In this document: in pieces, positions 18,478 through 27,331 of the stretch
Layout of the letters: the number at the start of each line of letters is the position of its first letter
Numbering within the stretch: position 1 is the stretch's first letter
Source of the DNA: Olivibacter sp. XZL3
GTDB lineage: Bacteria; Bacteroidota; Bacteroidia; Sphingobacteriales; Sphingobacteriaceae
Direction of reading: 5' to 3'
NCBI RefSeq assembly: GCF_004368405.1
Contig: NZ_SBJH01000042.1
Coordinates: 1-64,000 of the forward strand
DNA length: 64,000 nucleotides
Made by a program: the position numbers and the translations under genes
Notes under the pieces: model-generated
Told to the model about the DNA's origin: nothing
Database searches by the model: none
Seen by the model: the letters and a program-made list of their open reading frames with translations, nothing else

Positions 18478-18533
18478 GCTATTTGCTGTAAGCTGTATGC
18501 GGTAGCCTTTGTGCTTTCAGCTAAAGGCCCCTA
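18478..18533. repeat. Family C-like intergenic repeat
   Basis: Weak copy: GCTGTAAGCTGTATGCGGTAGCC followed by TTTCAGCTAAAGGCC. Confidence 0.4.
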
Positions 18534-18553
18534 TTCACCGTTCGACAGCTCAG

Positions 18554-19261
18554 CTAAATCTCCAAATCAAGCGGCCGAATAAGGATTTCGTCCACATTGG
18601 CGCCTTTACTCATCTTTAAACAGGCCACTACGGCATTCGCAATGTCTGTCGCTGCAACAAACTTCTCTTCCGGAATATCAACGCCCTCCCAAGATGAAGT
18701 GTATGTAGAACCCGGGATGATTTCGGTAACTTTAACCCCGTAGTTCCCAAGCTCTTGCCTCAATATAGCTGTTAGACCATGGACAGCATACTTTGTTACA
18801 CTGTAGGACGCGGCTTTTAAAAAAGGTGATTTGCCTGCCACAGAACCCACATTGAAAAGATGTCCTCCTCCCTTTTGGCGCATCTTTTTACCAAAATAAA
18901 CGGCAAGATAATGCATGCTTAACACATTGACCGCAAATTGATCCGCCAGGGCACCGGGCGCTTCATCGAACAAACTACCGGGAATAAAAAGGCCTACATT
19001 ATTCACCAGCACCTCCAATTCAGGGAAAACACGATCCACCGCCCGTGCTAATTCTTTCACCTGCTCCTGATCTTTAAAGTCTGTCACCTGATAGATTATT
19101 TGCTGATCGGGGCATAGCGACTGGAGTTCGCCTTGCAGTGCTATCAAATTGCTTTCCGTTCGAGCCGTTAACAGGAGATGGTAACCTTCCTTTGCCAATG
19201 CCAGCGCGATGCTCCGTCCAATCCCTTTGGTTGCCCCGGTTATGAGCGCACATTTTTCCAT
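18554..19261 (-). CDS. Short-chain dehydrogenase/reductase
   Basis: Classical SDR of 235 residues: TGATKGIG (about 8-15) for NAD(P), NNVG near 88, catalytic Ser near 140 (NVGSVAGKS), and YSVTK near 153. The TAR after the second strand suggests NADP preference. Sepiapterin-reductase-like or 3-oxoacyl-ACP-reductase-like in length, but the substrate cannot be named. It is transcribed away from the MlaE gene with a 168-bp shared spacer. Confidence 0.9.
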   Translation of the reverse strand: MEKCALITGATKGIGRSIALALAKEGYHLLLTARTESNLIALQGELQSLCPDQQIIYQVTDFKDQEQVKELARAVDRVFPELEVLVNNVGLFIPGSLFDEAPGALADQFAVNVLSMHYLAVYFGKKMRQKGGGHLFNVGSVAGKSPFLKAASYSVTKYAVHGLTAILRQELGNYGVKVTEIIPGSTYTSSWEGVDIPEEKFVAATDIANAVVACLKMSKGANVDEILIRPLDLEI

Positions 19262-19316
19262 GCTATAGTTTTGCTTTTTTTGAATTATTCACCATGAGCC
19301 ATTCGCTCATAACAAA

Positions 19317-19324
19317 CAAATATA
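19317..19324 (-). promoter_or_regulatory. -7 box of the SDR gene (TATATTTG)
   Basis: Perfect TAnnTTTG on the minus strand, 55 bases upstream of the SDR ATG. No -33 TTG at normal spacing. Between it and the gene is a 6-bp palindrome ATGAGC/GCTCAT with a 5-base loop (19294-19310), a possible operator. Confidence 0.4.
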
Positions 19325-19369
19325 TTAAATTGCTGTTTGTATTTCTGTTTGGTCGGCCGATTCGCTAAA

Positions 19370-19400
19370 TTGCATATCAATGCGATTTTATATAAGTTTG
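19370..19400 (+). promoter_or_regulatory. Promoter of the mlaE-mlaF pair
   Basis: TTG (19370-19372), 20 bases, TAAGTTTG (19393-19400), then 29 bases to the ATG. Confidence 0.65.
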
Positions 19401-19429
19401 GTGATCACAATTTTTCTTGAGACACGCGT

Positions 19430-20164
19430 ATGTTTTTTACAAGCTTCGGCAAATATCTTTTACTTTTAAAATCAGTTTTTAAAAAACCTGAGAAAGCAAG
19501 TATTTACTGGAAAGAGATCATGCACGAGATGAACAGTATCGGTGTGGGCTCTTTGGGCTTAATTGCCATCATCTCTACCTTTATAGGGGCTGTAATGACT
19601 ATGCAAATCGCGTTTCAGTTAGTGTCGGATCTCATTCCCAACTCCATCATTGGGCAAATTAATCGCGATTCCAGTATATTGGAGTTAAGTCCTACCATCT
19701 CGGCGCTGGTGCTGGCTGGCAAAGTCGGCTCATCTATCTCCTCACAAATTGGGTCAATGCGTGTCACCGAACAAATTGATGCATTGGAAATCATGGGCAT
19801 CAATGCGCCGGGCTACTTAATTCTTCCTAAAATTTTAGCGGGCGTTACGATGGTGCCCGTCTTAGTCATTTTATCCATATTCCTGGCCCTAAGTGGCGGC
19901 TTAGTTGGAGGATCTCTATCGGGTGCTGTAACGGCTTCAGATTATATTATGGGCATTACGGGAGATTTTAATGGCTATACGGTGGCCGTAGCCTTGGTAA
20001 AAGCTTTTGTATTCGGTTTTGTTATCACTTCCGTAGCGGCTTATCACGGCTTCTACGTAAAAGGAGGAGCCTTAGAGGTGGGCCAAGCAAGTACGCAAGG
20101 CGTTGTCGTCAGTTGTATTATGATTTTGGCAACAGACTATATCCTTACGGCCCTCATGCTGTAG
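19430..20164 (+). CDS. MlaE-family phospholipid ABC permease
   Basis: A 244-residue MlaE/YrbE permease with about five membrane segments and the family signature around SISSQIGSMRVTEQIDALEIMG (19723-19792 region). It works with the ATPase 106 bases downstream to move phospholipids between inner and outer membranes. The usual MCE-domain partner (MlaD) is not in the window next to it, so the substrate-binding part must be encoded elsewhere. Confidence 0.92.
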   Translation: MFFTSFGKYLLLLKSVFKKPEKASIYWKEIMHEMNSIGVGSLGLIAIISTFIGAVMTMQIAFQLVSDLIPNSIIGQINRDSSILELSPTISALVLAGKVGSSISSQIGSMRVTEQIDALEIMGINAPGYLILPKILAGVTMVPVLVILSIFLALSGGLVGGSLSGAVTASDYIMGITGDFNGYTVAVALVKAFVFGFVITSVAAYHGFYVKGGALEVGQASTQGVVVSCIMILATDYILTALML

Positions 20165-20270
20165 ACAACCTTAGGAAGCAGCGCTGGTACATCGATCAAT
20201 AATGGAAAGAGCCGCGCTATAAAAGAAAGTGTAGCTATCGTAAATTACTTGGCACTTAAGACTTATTAAA

Positions 20271-21023
20271 ATGATTACAGTTCAAGACATATATAAATCG
20301 TTTGGTGACAATGAGGTACTCCGGGGCATATCTGCCAAATTTGAACCAGGCAAAATCAGTCTGATTATTGGCGGATCGGGATCCGGAAAAAGTACCTTGC
20401 TCAAATGCATGGTCGGCCTACACGAACCCAATAAAGGAAAGGTACTTTATCAAGATCAGGACTTCACGCGGATGAATTTCGAGGAACGCATTCCTATCCG
20501 CAAGGAAATTGGCATGCTGTTCCAAAACTCGGCGCTATTTGATTCGATGACAGTGGAAGAGAATATCACCTTCCCCTTGCAGATGTTTAGCGATATGAGC
20601 AAGAAGGAACGGATTGACCGTGCGAACTTTTGTTTGGAGCGCGTAAACCTGGAAGGGAGGAACGAGCTATTTCCTGCCGAACTTTCCGGCGGGATGAAAA
20701 AGCGGGTCGGTATTGCAAGAGCCATCGCTATGACGCCGAAATATCTCTTTTGTGATGAACCTAACTCCGGTCTGGATCCCCGCACTTCCATTGTAATCGA
20801 TGAGCTGATCCAAGACATTACAGAGGAGTACAATACCACGACGGTTGTAGTAACACACGACATGAACTCGGTAATGGGCATCGGCCAATACATCCTCTTT
20901 TTATATCAAGGGGAGAAGAGGTGGGAAGGCTCTAACAAAGAAATCGCCCACACGGACGTCGAAGAGCTAAACGATTTCGTATTTGCCAGCCCGTTTATGA
21001 AAATCGCCAAGGAGAAGTTTTAA
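20271..21023 (+). CDS. MlaF-like ABC transporter ATP-binding protein
   Basis: A 250-residue ABC ATPase: Walker A GGSGSGKST (residues 34-42), Q-loop in EIGMLFQNSALFDSM (Mla-type 'LFDSMTV' signature), ABC signature LSGGMKKRVGIARA near 140, Walker B YLFCDEPNSGLDP, and H-loop VVTHD. Partner of the MlaE permease upstream. The gap between them shows no terminator. Confidence 0.93.
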   Translation: MITVQDIYKSFGDNEVLRGISAKFEPGKISLIIGGSGSGKSTLLKCMVGLHEPNKGKVLYQDQDFTRMNFEERIPIRKEIGMLFQNSALFDSMTVEENITFPLQMFSDMSKKERIDRANFCLERVNLEGRNELFPAELSGGMKKRVGIARAIAMTPKYLFCDEPNSGLDPRTSIVIDELIQDITEEYNTTTVVVTHDMNSVMGIGQYILFLYQGEKRWEGSNKEIAHTDVEELNDFVFASPFMKIAKEKF

Positions 21024-21025
21024 TA

Positions 21026-21089
21026 AAGCAGTAGGCTATATGCAGCAGGCTGTAGACCTATAGCTTTTTGCCTATAGCCTAAAGCTTAT
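21026..21089. repeat. Family C intergenic repeat
   Basis: AGTAGGCTATATGC, AGCAGGCTGTAGACC and CTATAGCCTAAAGC units between the ABC ATPase stop and the promoter of the methyltransferase. Parts can pair with each other (GGCTATA / TATAGCC). Confidence 0.7.
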
Positions 21090-21122
21090 ATGCTCTTATC
21101 CAAGAACCAACAACAAAATCCG

Positions 21123-21130
21123 TATCTTTG
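21123..21130 (+). promoter_or_regulatory. -7 box of the methyltransferase gene (TATCTTTG)
   Basis: Perfect TAnnTTTG, 17 bases before the TTG start codon. The expected leader is about 10 bases, with little room for a ribosome-binding site. Confidence 0.55.
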
Positions 21131-21147
21131 CCAAAAAAATAAACGTT

Positions 21148-22041
21148 TTGACACAGACATCCAGCATACAGCTTTTGACCCCTCAGTATTGGAAAGACTA
21201 TGAATTGATAGATTCCGGTAATTTTGAAAAACTGGAACGTTTCGGCGATTTGATACTGATTCGTCCGGAACCGCAAGCCGTCTGGCCAAAAGCCCTAAGT
21301 GAGCAAGAGTGGACTAAACGTCATCACATCCGGTTCAAAGGTCGCTCAGCAACAACAGGCGATTGGGTTAAGAAAAACCCGAAGACCGCCGACAGGTGGC
21401 ATATCGCCTATAAAAACCCGGATGTAGCAATCAAATTCCGATTAGGACTTACTTCTTTCAAGCATGTCGGCATATTTCCTGAGCAGGCTGTGAACTGGGA
21501 TTACATCTCATCTACCATCAAATCTTTCAAGACGCCCCATCCCAAAGTGTTGAATCTTTTCGCTTATACCGGCGGCGCTTCCTTAATAGCTCGGGCCGCG
21601 GGCGCGGATACGACCCATGTCGACTCGATTAAGCAGGTGGTGACCTGGGCGAACGAAAACCAGGAACTGTCGGGCTTAGATAATATCCGTTGGGTGGTAG
21701 AGGATGCCTTAAAATTCGTTAAGCGCGAATTGAAAAGAGGCAATAAATATAACGGCATCATCTTGGACCCGCCAGCTTATGGCCATGGCCCTAAAGGCGA
21801 AAAGTGGAAATTAGAAGACCACATCATGGAAATGATGACGGATGTCGTTCAATTATTGGATCCAAAGGAACATTTTCTGATTTTAAACACTTACTCCCTT
21901 GGCTTCTCCTCGGTCATTGTCGAGAATCTTATTAAAAGTGCCTTTCCCTCGGTTAAAAACCTAGAGACTGGCGAACTATTCCTACAAGCGACAGCCGGCA
22001 ATAAACTTCCATTAGGCGTATTCGGAAAGTTTAGAAGCTAA
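21148..22041 (+). CDS. Class I SAM-dependent methyltransferase, RlmI/RlmK-like without PUA domain
   Basis: A 297-residue enzyme. The SAM site shows VLNLFAYTGGASLIAR (about residues 132-147) and HVDSIKQVVTWANEN. The catalytic/target-base motif is GIILDPPAYGHGP (about 205-217), typical of 23S rRNA 5-methylcytosine-type COG1092 enzymes. The N-terminal PUA domain of RlmI is absent; instead there is a short ~90-residue segment. The start is TTG at 21148, the only candidate near the promoter; no Met occurs in the next ~220 residues. Confidence 0.85.
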   Translation: MTQTSSIQLLTPQYWKDYELIDSGNFEKLERFGDLILIRPEPQAVWPKALSEQEWTKRHHIRFKGRSATTGDWVKKNPKTADRWHIAYKNPDVAIKFRLGLTSFKHVGIFPEQAVNWDYISSTIKSFKTPHPKVLNLFAYTGGASLIARAAGADTTHVDSIKQVVTWANENQELSGLDNIRWVVEDALKFVKRELKRGNKYNGIILDPPAYGHGPKGEKWKLEDHIMEMMTDVVQLLDPKEHFLILNTYSLGFSSVIVENLIKSAFPSVKNLETGELFLQATAGNKLPLGVFGKFRS

Positions 22042-22157
22042 CCGAACGGCCTTCAGTCCTTTCAATTCAACTAAAAAAGCACATTAAAAAGTTACTCTCG
22101 GTGCCCTCCCTATGGGGCATCAAGGGCCTTTCTTATTACCAACTTATCTATTTAATA

Positions 22158-22204
22158 GGACTTTATTTGGATTTTGTTCGGACTTTATTCGGACCTTGTT
22201 CGGA
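22158..22204 (+). repeat. 11-bp tandem repeat (GGAC-TTTATTC / GGACCTTGTTC)
   Basis: Four consecutive 11-base units beginning at 22158, 22169, 22180 and 22191 (GGACTTTATTT, GGATTTTGTTC, GGACTTTATTC, GGACCTTGTTC), then a decayed fifth. The period is close to one helical turn. It sits about 120 bases upstream of the DUF6266 gene. Confidence 0.8.
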
Positions 22205-22325
22205 TAAAGCCGACTAAAATACAATTTAAGTCCTTATTTGTTAACTCTTTATTATATCTTAGTAAATAAGTTGGTACAGTCTTAACCATAAGATGTGCCA
22301 AGTACGAACCGTCATGATAAATGTT

Positions 22326-22982
22326 ATGGGAAAAGCAATCAACGGCGCCAATGGCCCAATCTCGGGAAAGGTAGGTAGTGTGGTCTTTTGTAAGTGGAAA
22401 GGGATCGACTATGTTCGCTCCTTGCCACGCATAAATCGAAACCGAAAACCTACTCAATCCCAAGCGAAGCAACGCAGTAAATTCAGTTTCATGCAAGAAA
22501 TGTTAAGTCCCGTTGTACCTTTCGTTCGCCTGGGTTTTATGAACTACGCCCCCAATCGAACAGGGCATAACTCGGCTATGTCGTATAACCTTAAAGAGGC
22601 TATATTGGAAGAAGAAGGTGGATATAAGCTGATTTATGAAAATTTCACCTTCAGTAAAGGCATTTTACCTGCGCCAAAAGAGGTACAAGCGATCAGAGAG
22701 GGGGATTACGTTCAGTTTACCTGGAAGTATAACCCGAAAGACGAAAAGGAATCGGTTAATATCCGTAACCGAACACTACTGCTCTTATACTTAGATGGGG
22801 AAATCACTTTCGCCACCGGTAAGCAATTTGGTAATTATCGGCACGAAGGATATGACCAAATAGAAATTCCGAATGGGGTCAAAGCAGGATCAACATTTCA
22901 CGCTTATATCGCCTTTTTCGCTGAGGATGGAAGTAACAACAGTTCGGATAGCGTATATGCGGGCGCTATAGAAATCCGATAA
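22326..22982 (+). CDS. DUF6266 family protein
   Basis: A 218-residue protein matching the DUF6266 pattern: N-terminus MGKAINGANGPISGKVGSVV, then KWKGIDYVRSLPRINR, QSQAKQRSKFSFMQEML, and PNRTGHNSAMSYN. The C-terminal half is beta-rich, with LLLLYLDGEITF and FHAYIAFFAEDG. There is no signal peptide. The ATG at 22326 was chosen over an earlier ATG because MGKAI is the family start. Function unknown. The strongly conserved basic N-terminus and the family's abundance in Sphingobacteriaceae make it a useful target. Confidence 0.85.
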   Translation: MGKAINGANGPISGKVGSVVFCKWKGIDYVRSLPRINRNRKPTQSQAKQRSKFSFMQEMLSPVVPFVRLGFMNYAPNRTGHNSAMSYNLKEAILEEEGGYKLIYENFTFSKGILPAPKEVQAIREGDYVQFTWKYNPKDEKESVNIRNRTLLLLYLDGEITFATGKQFGNYRHEGYDQIEIPNGVKAGSTFHAYIAFFAEDGSNNSSDSVYAGAIEIR

Positions 22983-23096
22983 AGTTTTATACCTTTACCT
23001 TAAAAAAGGTTCTTATTCCCTGTCGAATCGTTGTTCGACAAGATAATTCTCTTTTGTTGCAAACAACGGTAACAAGGCACTCCATTGTACGTCTTA

Positions 23097-23234
23097 ATGA
23101 TCATGGAACACAAAGAAAGCCCGAAAAACAGTAAATTCATTACCTGGCTCAAGCGACTTGGATTTTGGGGTTTTCTTTTCTTTCTATTGAAAGGGATTCT
23201 TTGGTTGATACTCGGTTACTGGGTTCTTAAATAG
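23097..23234 (+). CDS. Small single-pass membrane protein, 43-45 residues
   Basis: A short gene of 43 residues from ATG 23103, or 45 from ATG 23097 in the same frame. The N-terminus is polar and basic (MEHKESPKNSKFITWLKRLG). One hydrophobic helix follows, rich in Trp/Phe/Leu (FWGFLFFLLKGILWLILGYW), ending VLK. The pattern polar head, KRLGFWGFLFFLLKG, helix is too regular to be chance. Similar tiny membrane proteins are common in Bacteroidota. Function unknown. It lies 115 bases after the DUF6266 gene on the same strand. Confidence 0.7.
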   Translation: MIMEHKESPKNSKFITWLKRLGFWGFLFFLLKGILWLILGYWVLK

Positions 23235-23408
23235 CAGGGATTTGGGAGTTGTCGAAGAGCTACACACCTATACTTCCTAAGTCAGCAGTGAACGAGCGAA
23301 TGGGAAACGAAGGATAGGCATGGAAACATCGACACTAAAAGACTTAAGTTTGCGGTAAAAAGGGTTGCGTGAAGGATGAAATAGCGTTATGGGATGAACA
23401 GTAAAAAT

Positions 23409-23547
23409 AAAGCGGATATCTCCCGACAACCGCTTTACACTAACTAAACTAAACAACTATATAAACAATCTATATAGATCTCTTATTCCAGCAGCAAGAT
23501 GCTGTTTTAACAAAGAATCCGGTTTCAAGAAATGAAGCAGAAACCGG
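23409..23547. ncRNA. Hairpin-rich non-coding segment, possible structured RNA
   Basis: Four elements lie within 140 bases: AAAGCGG/CCGCTTT (23409-23415 with 23430-23436); the 12-bp palindrome ATCTATATAGAT (23468-23479); CAGCA-AGA-TGCTG followed by TTTT (23492-23508); and CCGGTTTC/GAAACCGG (23519-23526 with 23540-23547). No known RNA family was recognised and the strand cannot be fixed. Confidence 0.35.
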
Positions 23548-23814
23548 AAACTTTAACCAACCAAACCTAACATGAGACATGCTATTTCTTTAAATAAACC
23601 GTCTTTATTTAGAACGATTATTAATAATGCAAGTATAGAATTTATTTAGAACAAGTACAAATAAAAAGGCGATTATTTTCCGCAACTTGTAAAACCGTTC
23701 CAACCGAAGCGTTCATGTACAGCACGCCCCAAGCTTGCTCTGCCAAACCTATATACGCTTAGAACAAAAAGCCGAAGCCGAGGAGATACCTACTAGGGGA
23801 CTCATAGCCAAGCA

Positions 23815-24333
23815 TTAAGCATTCGCTAAACTCTTCAAAAATTTCTGCAATTTCGGCTGTATCACGGCCGCACAGTAGGCATTCTCGGGATTGTTATTAA
23901 AGTAATCGTGGTGATAGTCCTCCGCCTCATAAAAAGTTTGCGCTTCCACTACCTCTGTAACAATCGGACTGTCGAACACGTTTTCCTCCGTTAATTTATT
24001 GATAAAGGTTTCCGCTTCGAATTTTTGTTCAGCATCATGATAAAATACGGCCGAGCGATATTGGGTGCCGATATCGTTGCCTTGTCTATTTAAGGTTGTT
24101 GGGTCATGTGTTTTAAAGAAAACGCCCAATAGATTTTTATAAGAGATTTTATTAGGATTATAATCAATTTGCACCACCTCGGCATGCCCGGTTTCTCCGG
24201 TACAGACTTCCTTATAGGTAGGATTCTCTTTATGTCCTCCCATATATCCGGGCAGCACGGTATTAACCCCCGCTAGTTGCTGAAAAATCGCTTCTGTACA
24301 CCAGAAGCATCCTCCTCCAAATGTTGCTTTCAT
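23815..24333 (-). CDS. msrA: Peptide-methionine (S)-S-oxide reductase
   Basis: Repairs S-form methionine sulfoxide in proteins using thioredoxin. The catalytic motif GGCFWCTE lies at residues 7-14. Other conserved features are PGYMGG, GHAEVVQIDYNP, FFKTHDPTTLNRQGNDIGTQ (near 90-110) and the YCAAVIQPK tail. At 172 residues it is complete. It follows parC on the minus strand with a 63-base gap. Confidence 0.97.
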   Translation of the reverse strand: MKATFGGGCFWCTEAIFQQLAGVNTVLPGYMGGHKENPTYKEVCTGETGHAEVVQIDYNPNKISYKNLLGVFFKTHDPTTLNRQGNDIGTQYRSAVFYHDAEQKFEAETFINKLTEENVFDSPIVTEVVEAQTFYEAEDYHHDYFNNNPENAYCAAVIQPKLQKFLKSLANA

Positions 24334-24396
24334 ATCGGTTTAATTTAAGTAGCACCAAGGCCTTACTGATGCACAGTAAACCCTTTAAAATATACG

Positions 24397-27114
24397 CTAA
24401 AATAAGGATTGTTGACCATTATCGTCCAAATCGATGTCATCCGGATTGGTAATCTCCAAGTCAATTTTTGACTTAGCTTTCTCAGCCGGCCCTTTGTCTT
24501 CAGGGTTCGCCCCTTCTGTATGGCCGTCAACAGCCGCAACGTCTTCCTCCCCGGTTTTTTCACCTTCTTTCGCCTCCGCACTCGATTCAACGTATTCGTC
24601 CTCTGCAGACAATAAAGTTACCTTCTTAATCTCATGCGGACTCAGCCGATTTCCTTGCGCTTTCATCCCTTTAATATCAACAACTTCATTTAAATGTTGT
24701 TCTGTTGTTTCCGGAATTTGTGTTTTCCCTTTTAACACGTCGAGTCTGACGAGCGGATCCTTTCCGTTGGTAAGGATCAACAACTTCGATCCCGCATCGT
24801 CGTTGATAATGGAGGTACTTTTACCGATGGGCGTATTTTCAAAAACGAATCTTTTTACTAGATAATTACCACTCTTGCCGTCTATATGAACCGCCGTATA
24901 CACCTGTTCGGGCTTATATTTTTCGATCCGTAACATTTTCGGATCAAAGTGGTTTGTCAGCTCAAAACTGGTTAGATGATACGTACCATCGGGCATCACG
25001 ACCAATATGCGGTCATCGCCGTCAAACTCGCCTAAATATTTACCTCTGCCGTCGACATTCAAACGGTTCAAGACATCGTCAAACCAGATTTTCCTGCCCG
25101 CCAAGGTGGAAATCCCTTTGGATTTCAGGGTAATCTTTTTTATCGGATATTTACTTACTATGTTTCCCTGCGACCCGCGCCCTTTAATCGCTATTTCTGC
25201 AAAATCAAGGTCAAACTGCAGTTTCCGTAGCTTGGAATGCGGTTTGAGTTGTACATTTACCACTTCGGCCTCCCCATTTGGATTTGCCGTAAAATAGAGA
25301 ACCTTCGAACCCTTGCTACCCTTGGTCAGGTCGTATTCTTTATCCCTTGTCACCCCCAATATCGAAAAGCGTTTAATATAGGAAATGCCCGTCTTGCCAT
25401 CCCGGTAAATCATATTATAGACCGTGCGTTCATCGCCTTTCTTAAAAACGCCGACGTGAATAATATCCTTACCCACAAATACTTTATCCTGCACTTTCGT
25501 GACCAAGCAGGTGCCATTCTCTCTGAAGGTAATAATATCGTCGATATCAGAACAATCGCCTACATACTCATCTTTCTTCAGTCCCGTTCCGATAAAACCG
25601 TCGGCCCGATTTACATATAATTTCACGTTGGCTAAAGCCACCTGTGCCGCTTCTACCTTTTCGAATATGCGGATCTCGGTTTTCCGTTCGCGCCCTTTTC
25701 CGTATTTATCCTTTAGTTTCTGGAACCAAGCGATGGCATAATCCGTCAAATACTTCAGGTGATGCCGCACTTCCTTAATTTCCTCCTCTAAGCTTTTCAT
25801 CTGCTCATCCGCCTTTTTCACATCGAAGCGCGTGATGCTGCTCATCGGCTTATCAATCAGCTTTTTATAATCTTCGGGCAGTATTTCCCGGTAAAAGCGA
25901 TCAAAAAAGGGCGTAAACAAGCGGTTTAATACGGTTACTACCACCTCAAAATTCCCGGCATTTTCGTAGTCGGCATGCTTATACATCCCCTCCTGAATAA
26001 AGATTTTAAGCAGGGAGCTAAAAAAGATTTTTTCCTGTAATTCGTTTAAACGGATCTCCAGTTCCTGTTGAAGCAGGCCTTTGGTATGTGCTGTATTTTC
26101 AATGAGCACCTCATTGACACTCATGAAATGCGGCTTATCATCGCGAATAACACAGGTATTTGGCGAGATTGACACCTCACAATCCGTAAAAGCGTAGAGT
26201 GCATCGATCGTTACGTCGGGGGAGATCCCCGGCGCCAGGTGTACAATAATTTCGACCGTTGCGGCCGTATTGTCTTCGATCTTTTTGATTTTAATTTTAC
26301 CCTTATCGTTAGCCGAAATAACGCTATCGATCAGTCCACCGGTAGTAGTTCCGAACGGAATTTCTGTAATGGCCAAGGTTTTCTTATCGCGCTCTTCAAT
26401 CCGCGCTCTCACTTTCACCTTTCCTCCCCGCATGCCTTCATTATAGGCCGACACATCTGCCAGACCGCCCGTTGGGAAATCGGGCACCAGGTTTGGGCGA
26501 CCGCCGCGAAGTACGTCGATCGATGCATCCAGGAGCTCCACAAAATTGTGCGGCATCACCTTGGTCGCTAAGCCGACCGCAATCCCTTCCGCTCCCTGAG
26601 CCAATAACAAAGGAAATTTTACCGGGAGCGTAACCGGTTCTTTATTCCGGCCGTCATAACTTAATTGCCACTCGGTGGTGTCTGGATTGAAAACGACATC
26701 GTTGGCGAATTTACTTAAGCGCCCTTCAATATAACGAGGTGCTGCGGCGGAATCGCCGGTAGTGGGGTCTCCCCAGTTTCCCTGGCAATCGATGAGTAGA
26801 TTCTTTTGACCGATTTGCACCATCGCATCACCGATGGATGCATCACCGTGGGGATGATACTTCATCGTATTACCGATGACATTGGCAGCCTTGTTAAACC
26901 GACCGTCGTCCATTTCTTTTAACGAATGAAGAATACGGCGTTGCACGGGTTTCAATCCATCGTTGATATGGGGCACAGCCCTATCAAGTATAACGTAAGA
27001 AGCATAATCTAAAAACCAATTTTCATATAGCCCTGATATCGGAACGGTTTGATTGTTGTTTAAGGCTTCATCGCTATTTCCTGAAAGTTCGTTATTGTCT
27101 ATTTCTTCGCTCAT
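24397..27114 (-). CDS. parC: DNA topoisomerase IV subunit A (ParC/GyrA family)
   Basis: Type IIA topoisomerase breakage-reunion subunit, 905 residues. Catalytic Tyr128 in AAAPRYIEGR. The quinolone-binding region reads YHPHGDASIGDAMV; Ala92 stands where GyrA has Ser83, and Asp96 stands for Asp87. This DASIGDA form is usual in Bacteroidota ParC and is not evidence of acquired resistance. A C-terminal beta-pinwheel begins near 490 and has no clear GyrA-box, which supports ParC over GyrA. A long acidic tail (about 835-905, Glu/Asp/Lys-rich) closes the protein. The matching ParE is encoded 9 kb away on the same strand. Confidence 0.92.
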   Translation of the reverse strand: MSEEIDNNELSGNSDEALNNNQTVPISGLYENWFLDYASYVILDRAVPHINDGLKPVQRRILHSLKEMDDGRFNKAANVIGNTMKYHPHGDASIGDAMVQIGQKNLLIDCQGNWGDPTTGDSAAAPRYIEGRLSKFANDVVFNPDTTEWQLSYDGRNKEPVTLPVKFPLLLAQGAEGIAVGLATKVMPHNFVELLDASIDVLRGGRPNLVPDFPTGGLADVSAYNEGMRGGKVKVRARIEERDKKTLAITEIPFGTTTGGLIDSVISANDKGKIKIKKIEDNTAATVEIIVHLAPGISPDVTIDALYAFTDCEVSISPNTCVIRDDKPHFMSVNEVLIENTAHTKGLLQQELEIRLNELQEKIFFSSLLKIFIQEGMYKHADYENAGNFEVVVTVLNRLFTPFFDRFYREILPEDYKKLIDKPMSSITRFDVKKADEQMKSLEEEIKEVRHHLKYLTDYAIAWFQKLKDKYGKGRERKTEIRIFEKVEAAQVALANVKLYVNRADGFIGTGLKKDEYVGDCSDIDDIITFRENGTCLVTKVQDKVFVGKDIIHVGVFKKGDERTVYNMIYRDGKTGISYIKRFSILGVTRDKEYDLTKGSKGSKVLYFTANPNGEAEVVNVQLKPHSKLRKLQFDLDFAEIAIKGRGSQGNIVSKYPIKKITLKSKGISTLAGRKIWFDDVLNRLNVDGRGKYLGEFDGDDRILVVMPDGTYHLTSFELTNHFDPKMLRIEKYKPEQVYTAVHIDGKSGNYLVKRFVFENTPIGKSTSIINDDAGSKLLILTNGKDPLVRLDVLKGKTQIPETTEQHLNEVVDIKGMKAQGNRLSPHEIKKVTLLSAEDEYVESSAEAKEGEKTGEEDVAAVDGHTEGANPEDKGPAEKAKSKIDLEITNPDDIDLDDNGQQSLF

Positions 27115-27331
27115 TTTTATTAGCCTTTAGGTGATAGCTTTCAGCAATTTGCCGGCTGTCTTCCGGCATTTTGCTCTTATATTTCGGTCAGCTGCGCCTA
27201 CAGAAGCAGCCTGCAACCCAAGTAAAGCGCCGTAAAAATACTAAACATTTTGGTATTTAAGACAGGAATTATCGTTGCCTTATTTGTATACTATGCCTGA
27301 AAGGGCTAAATTTAAGCTTATTTTTTACAAC

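Larger units (their letters stand above)
22983..23814. other. 832-bp spacer with a small membrane-protein gene and a hairpin-rich segment
   Basis: Apart from the small gene at 23097-23234, there is no coding sequence. From 23400 on it is AT-rich with several hairpins (listed separately) and a 12-bp direct repeat TTTATTTAGAAC at 23604-23615 and 23641-23652. Confidence 0.7.

Noticed and set aside
19294-19310. ATGAGC/GCTCAT palindrome as a defined operator
   Set aside because: Only six base pairs with no known regulator nearby; noted with the SDR -7 box but not called as an independent site.
26827-26859. Ala at the quinolone-site serine position of ParC as a resistance mutation
   Set aside because: The DASIGDA form is usual for Bacteroidota ParC, so it is probably ancestral and not an acquired change.
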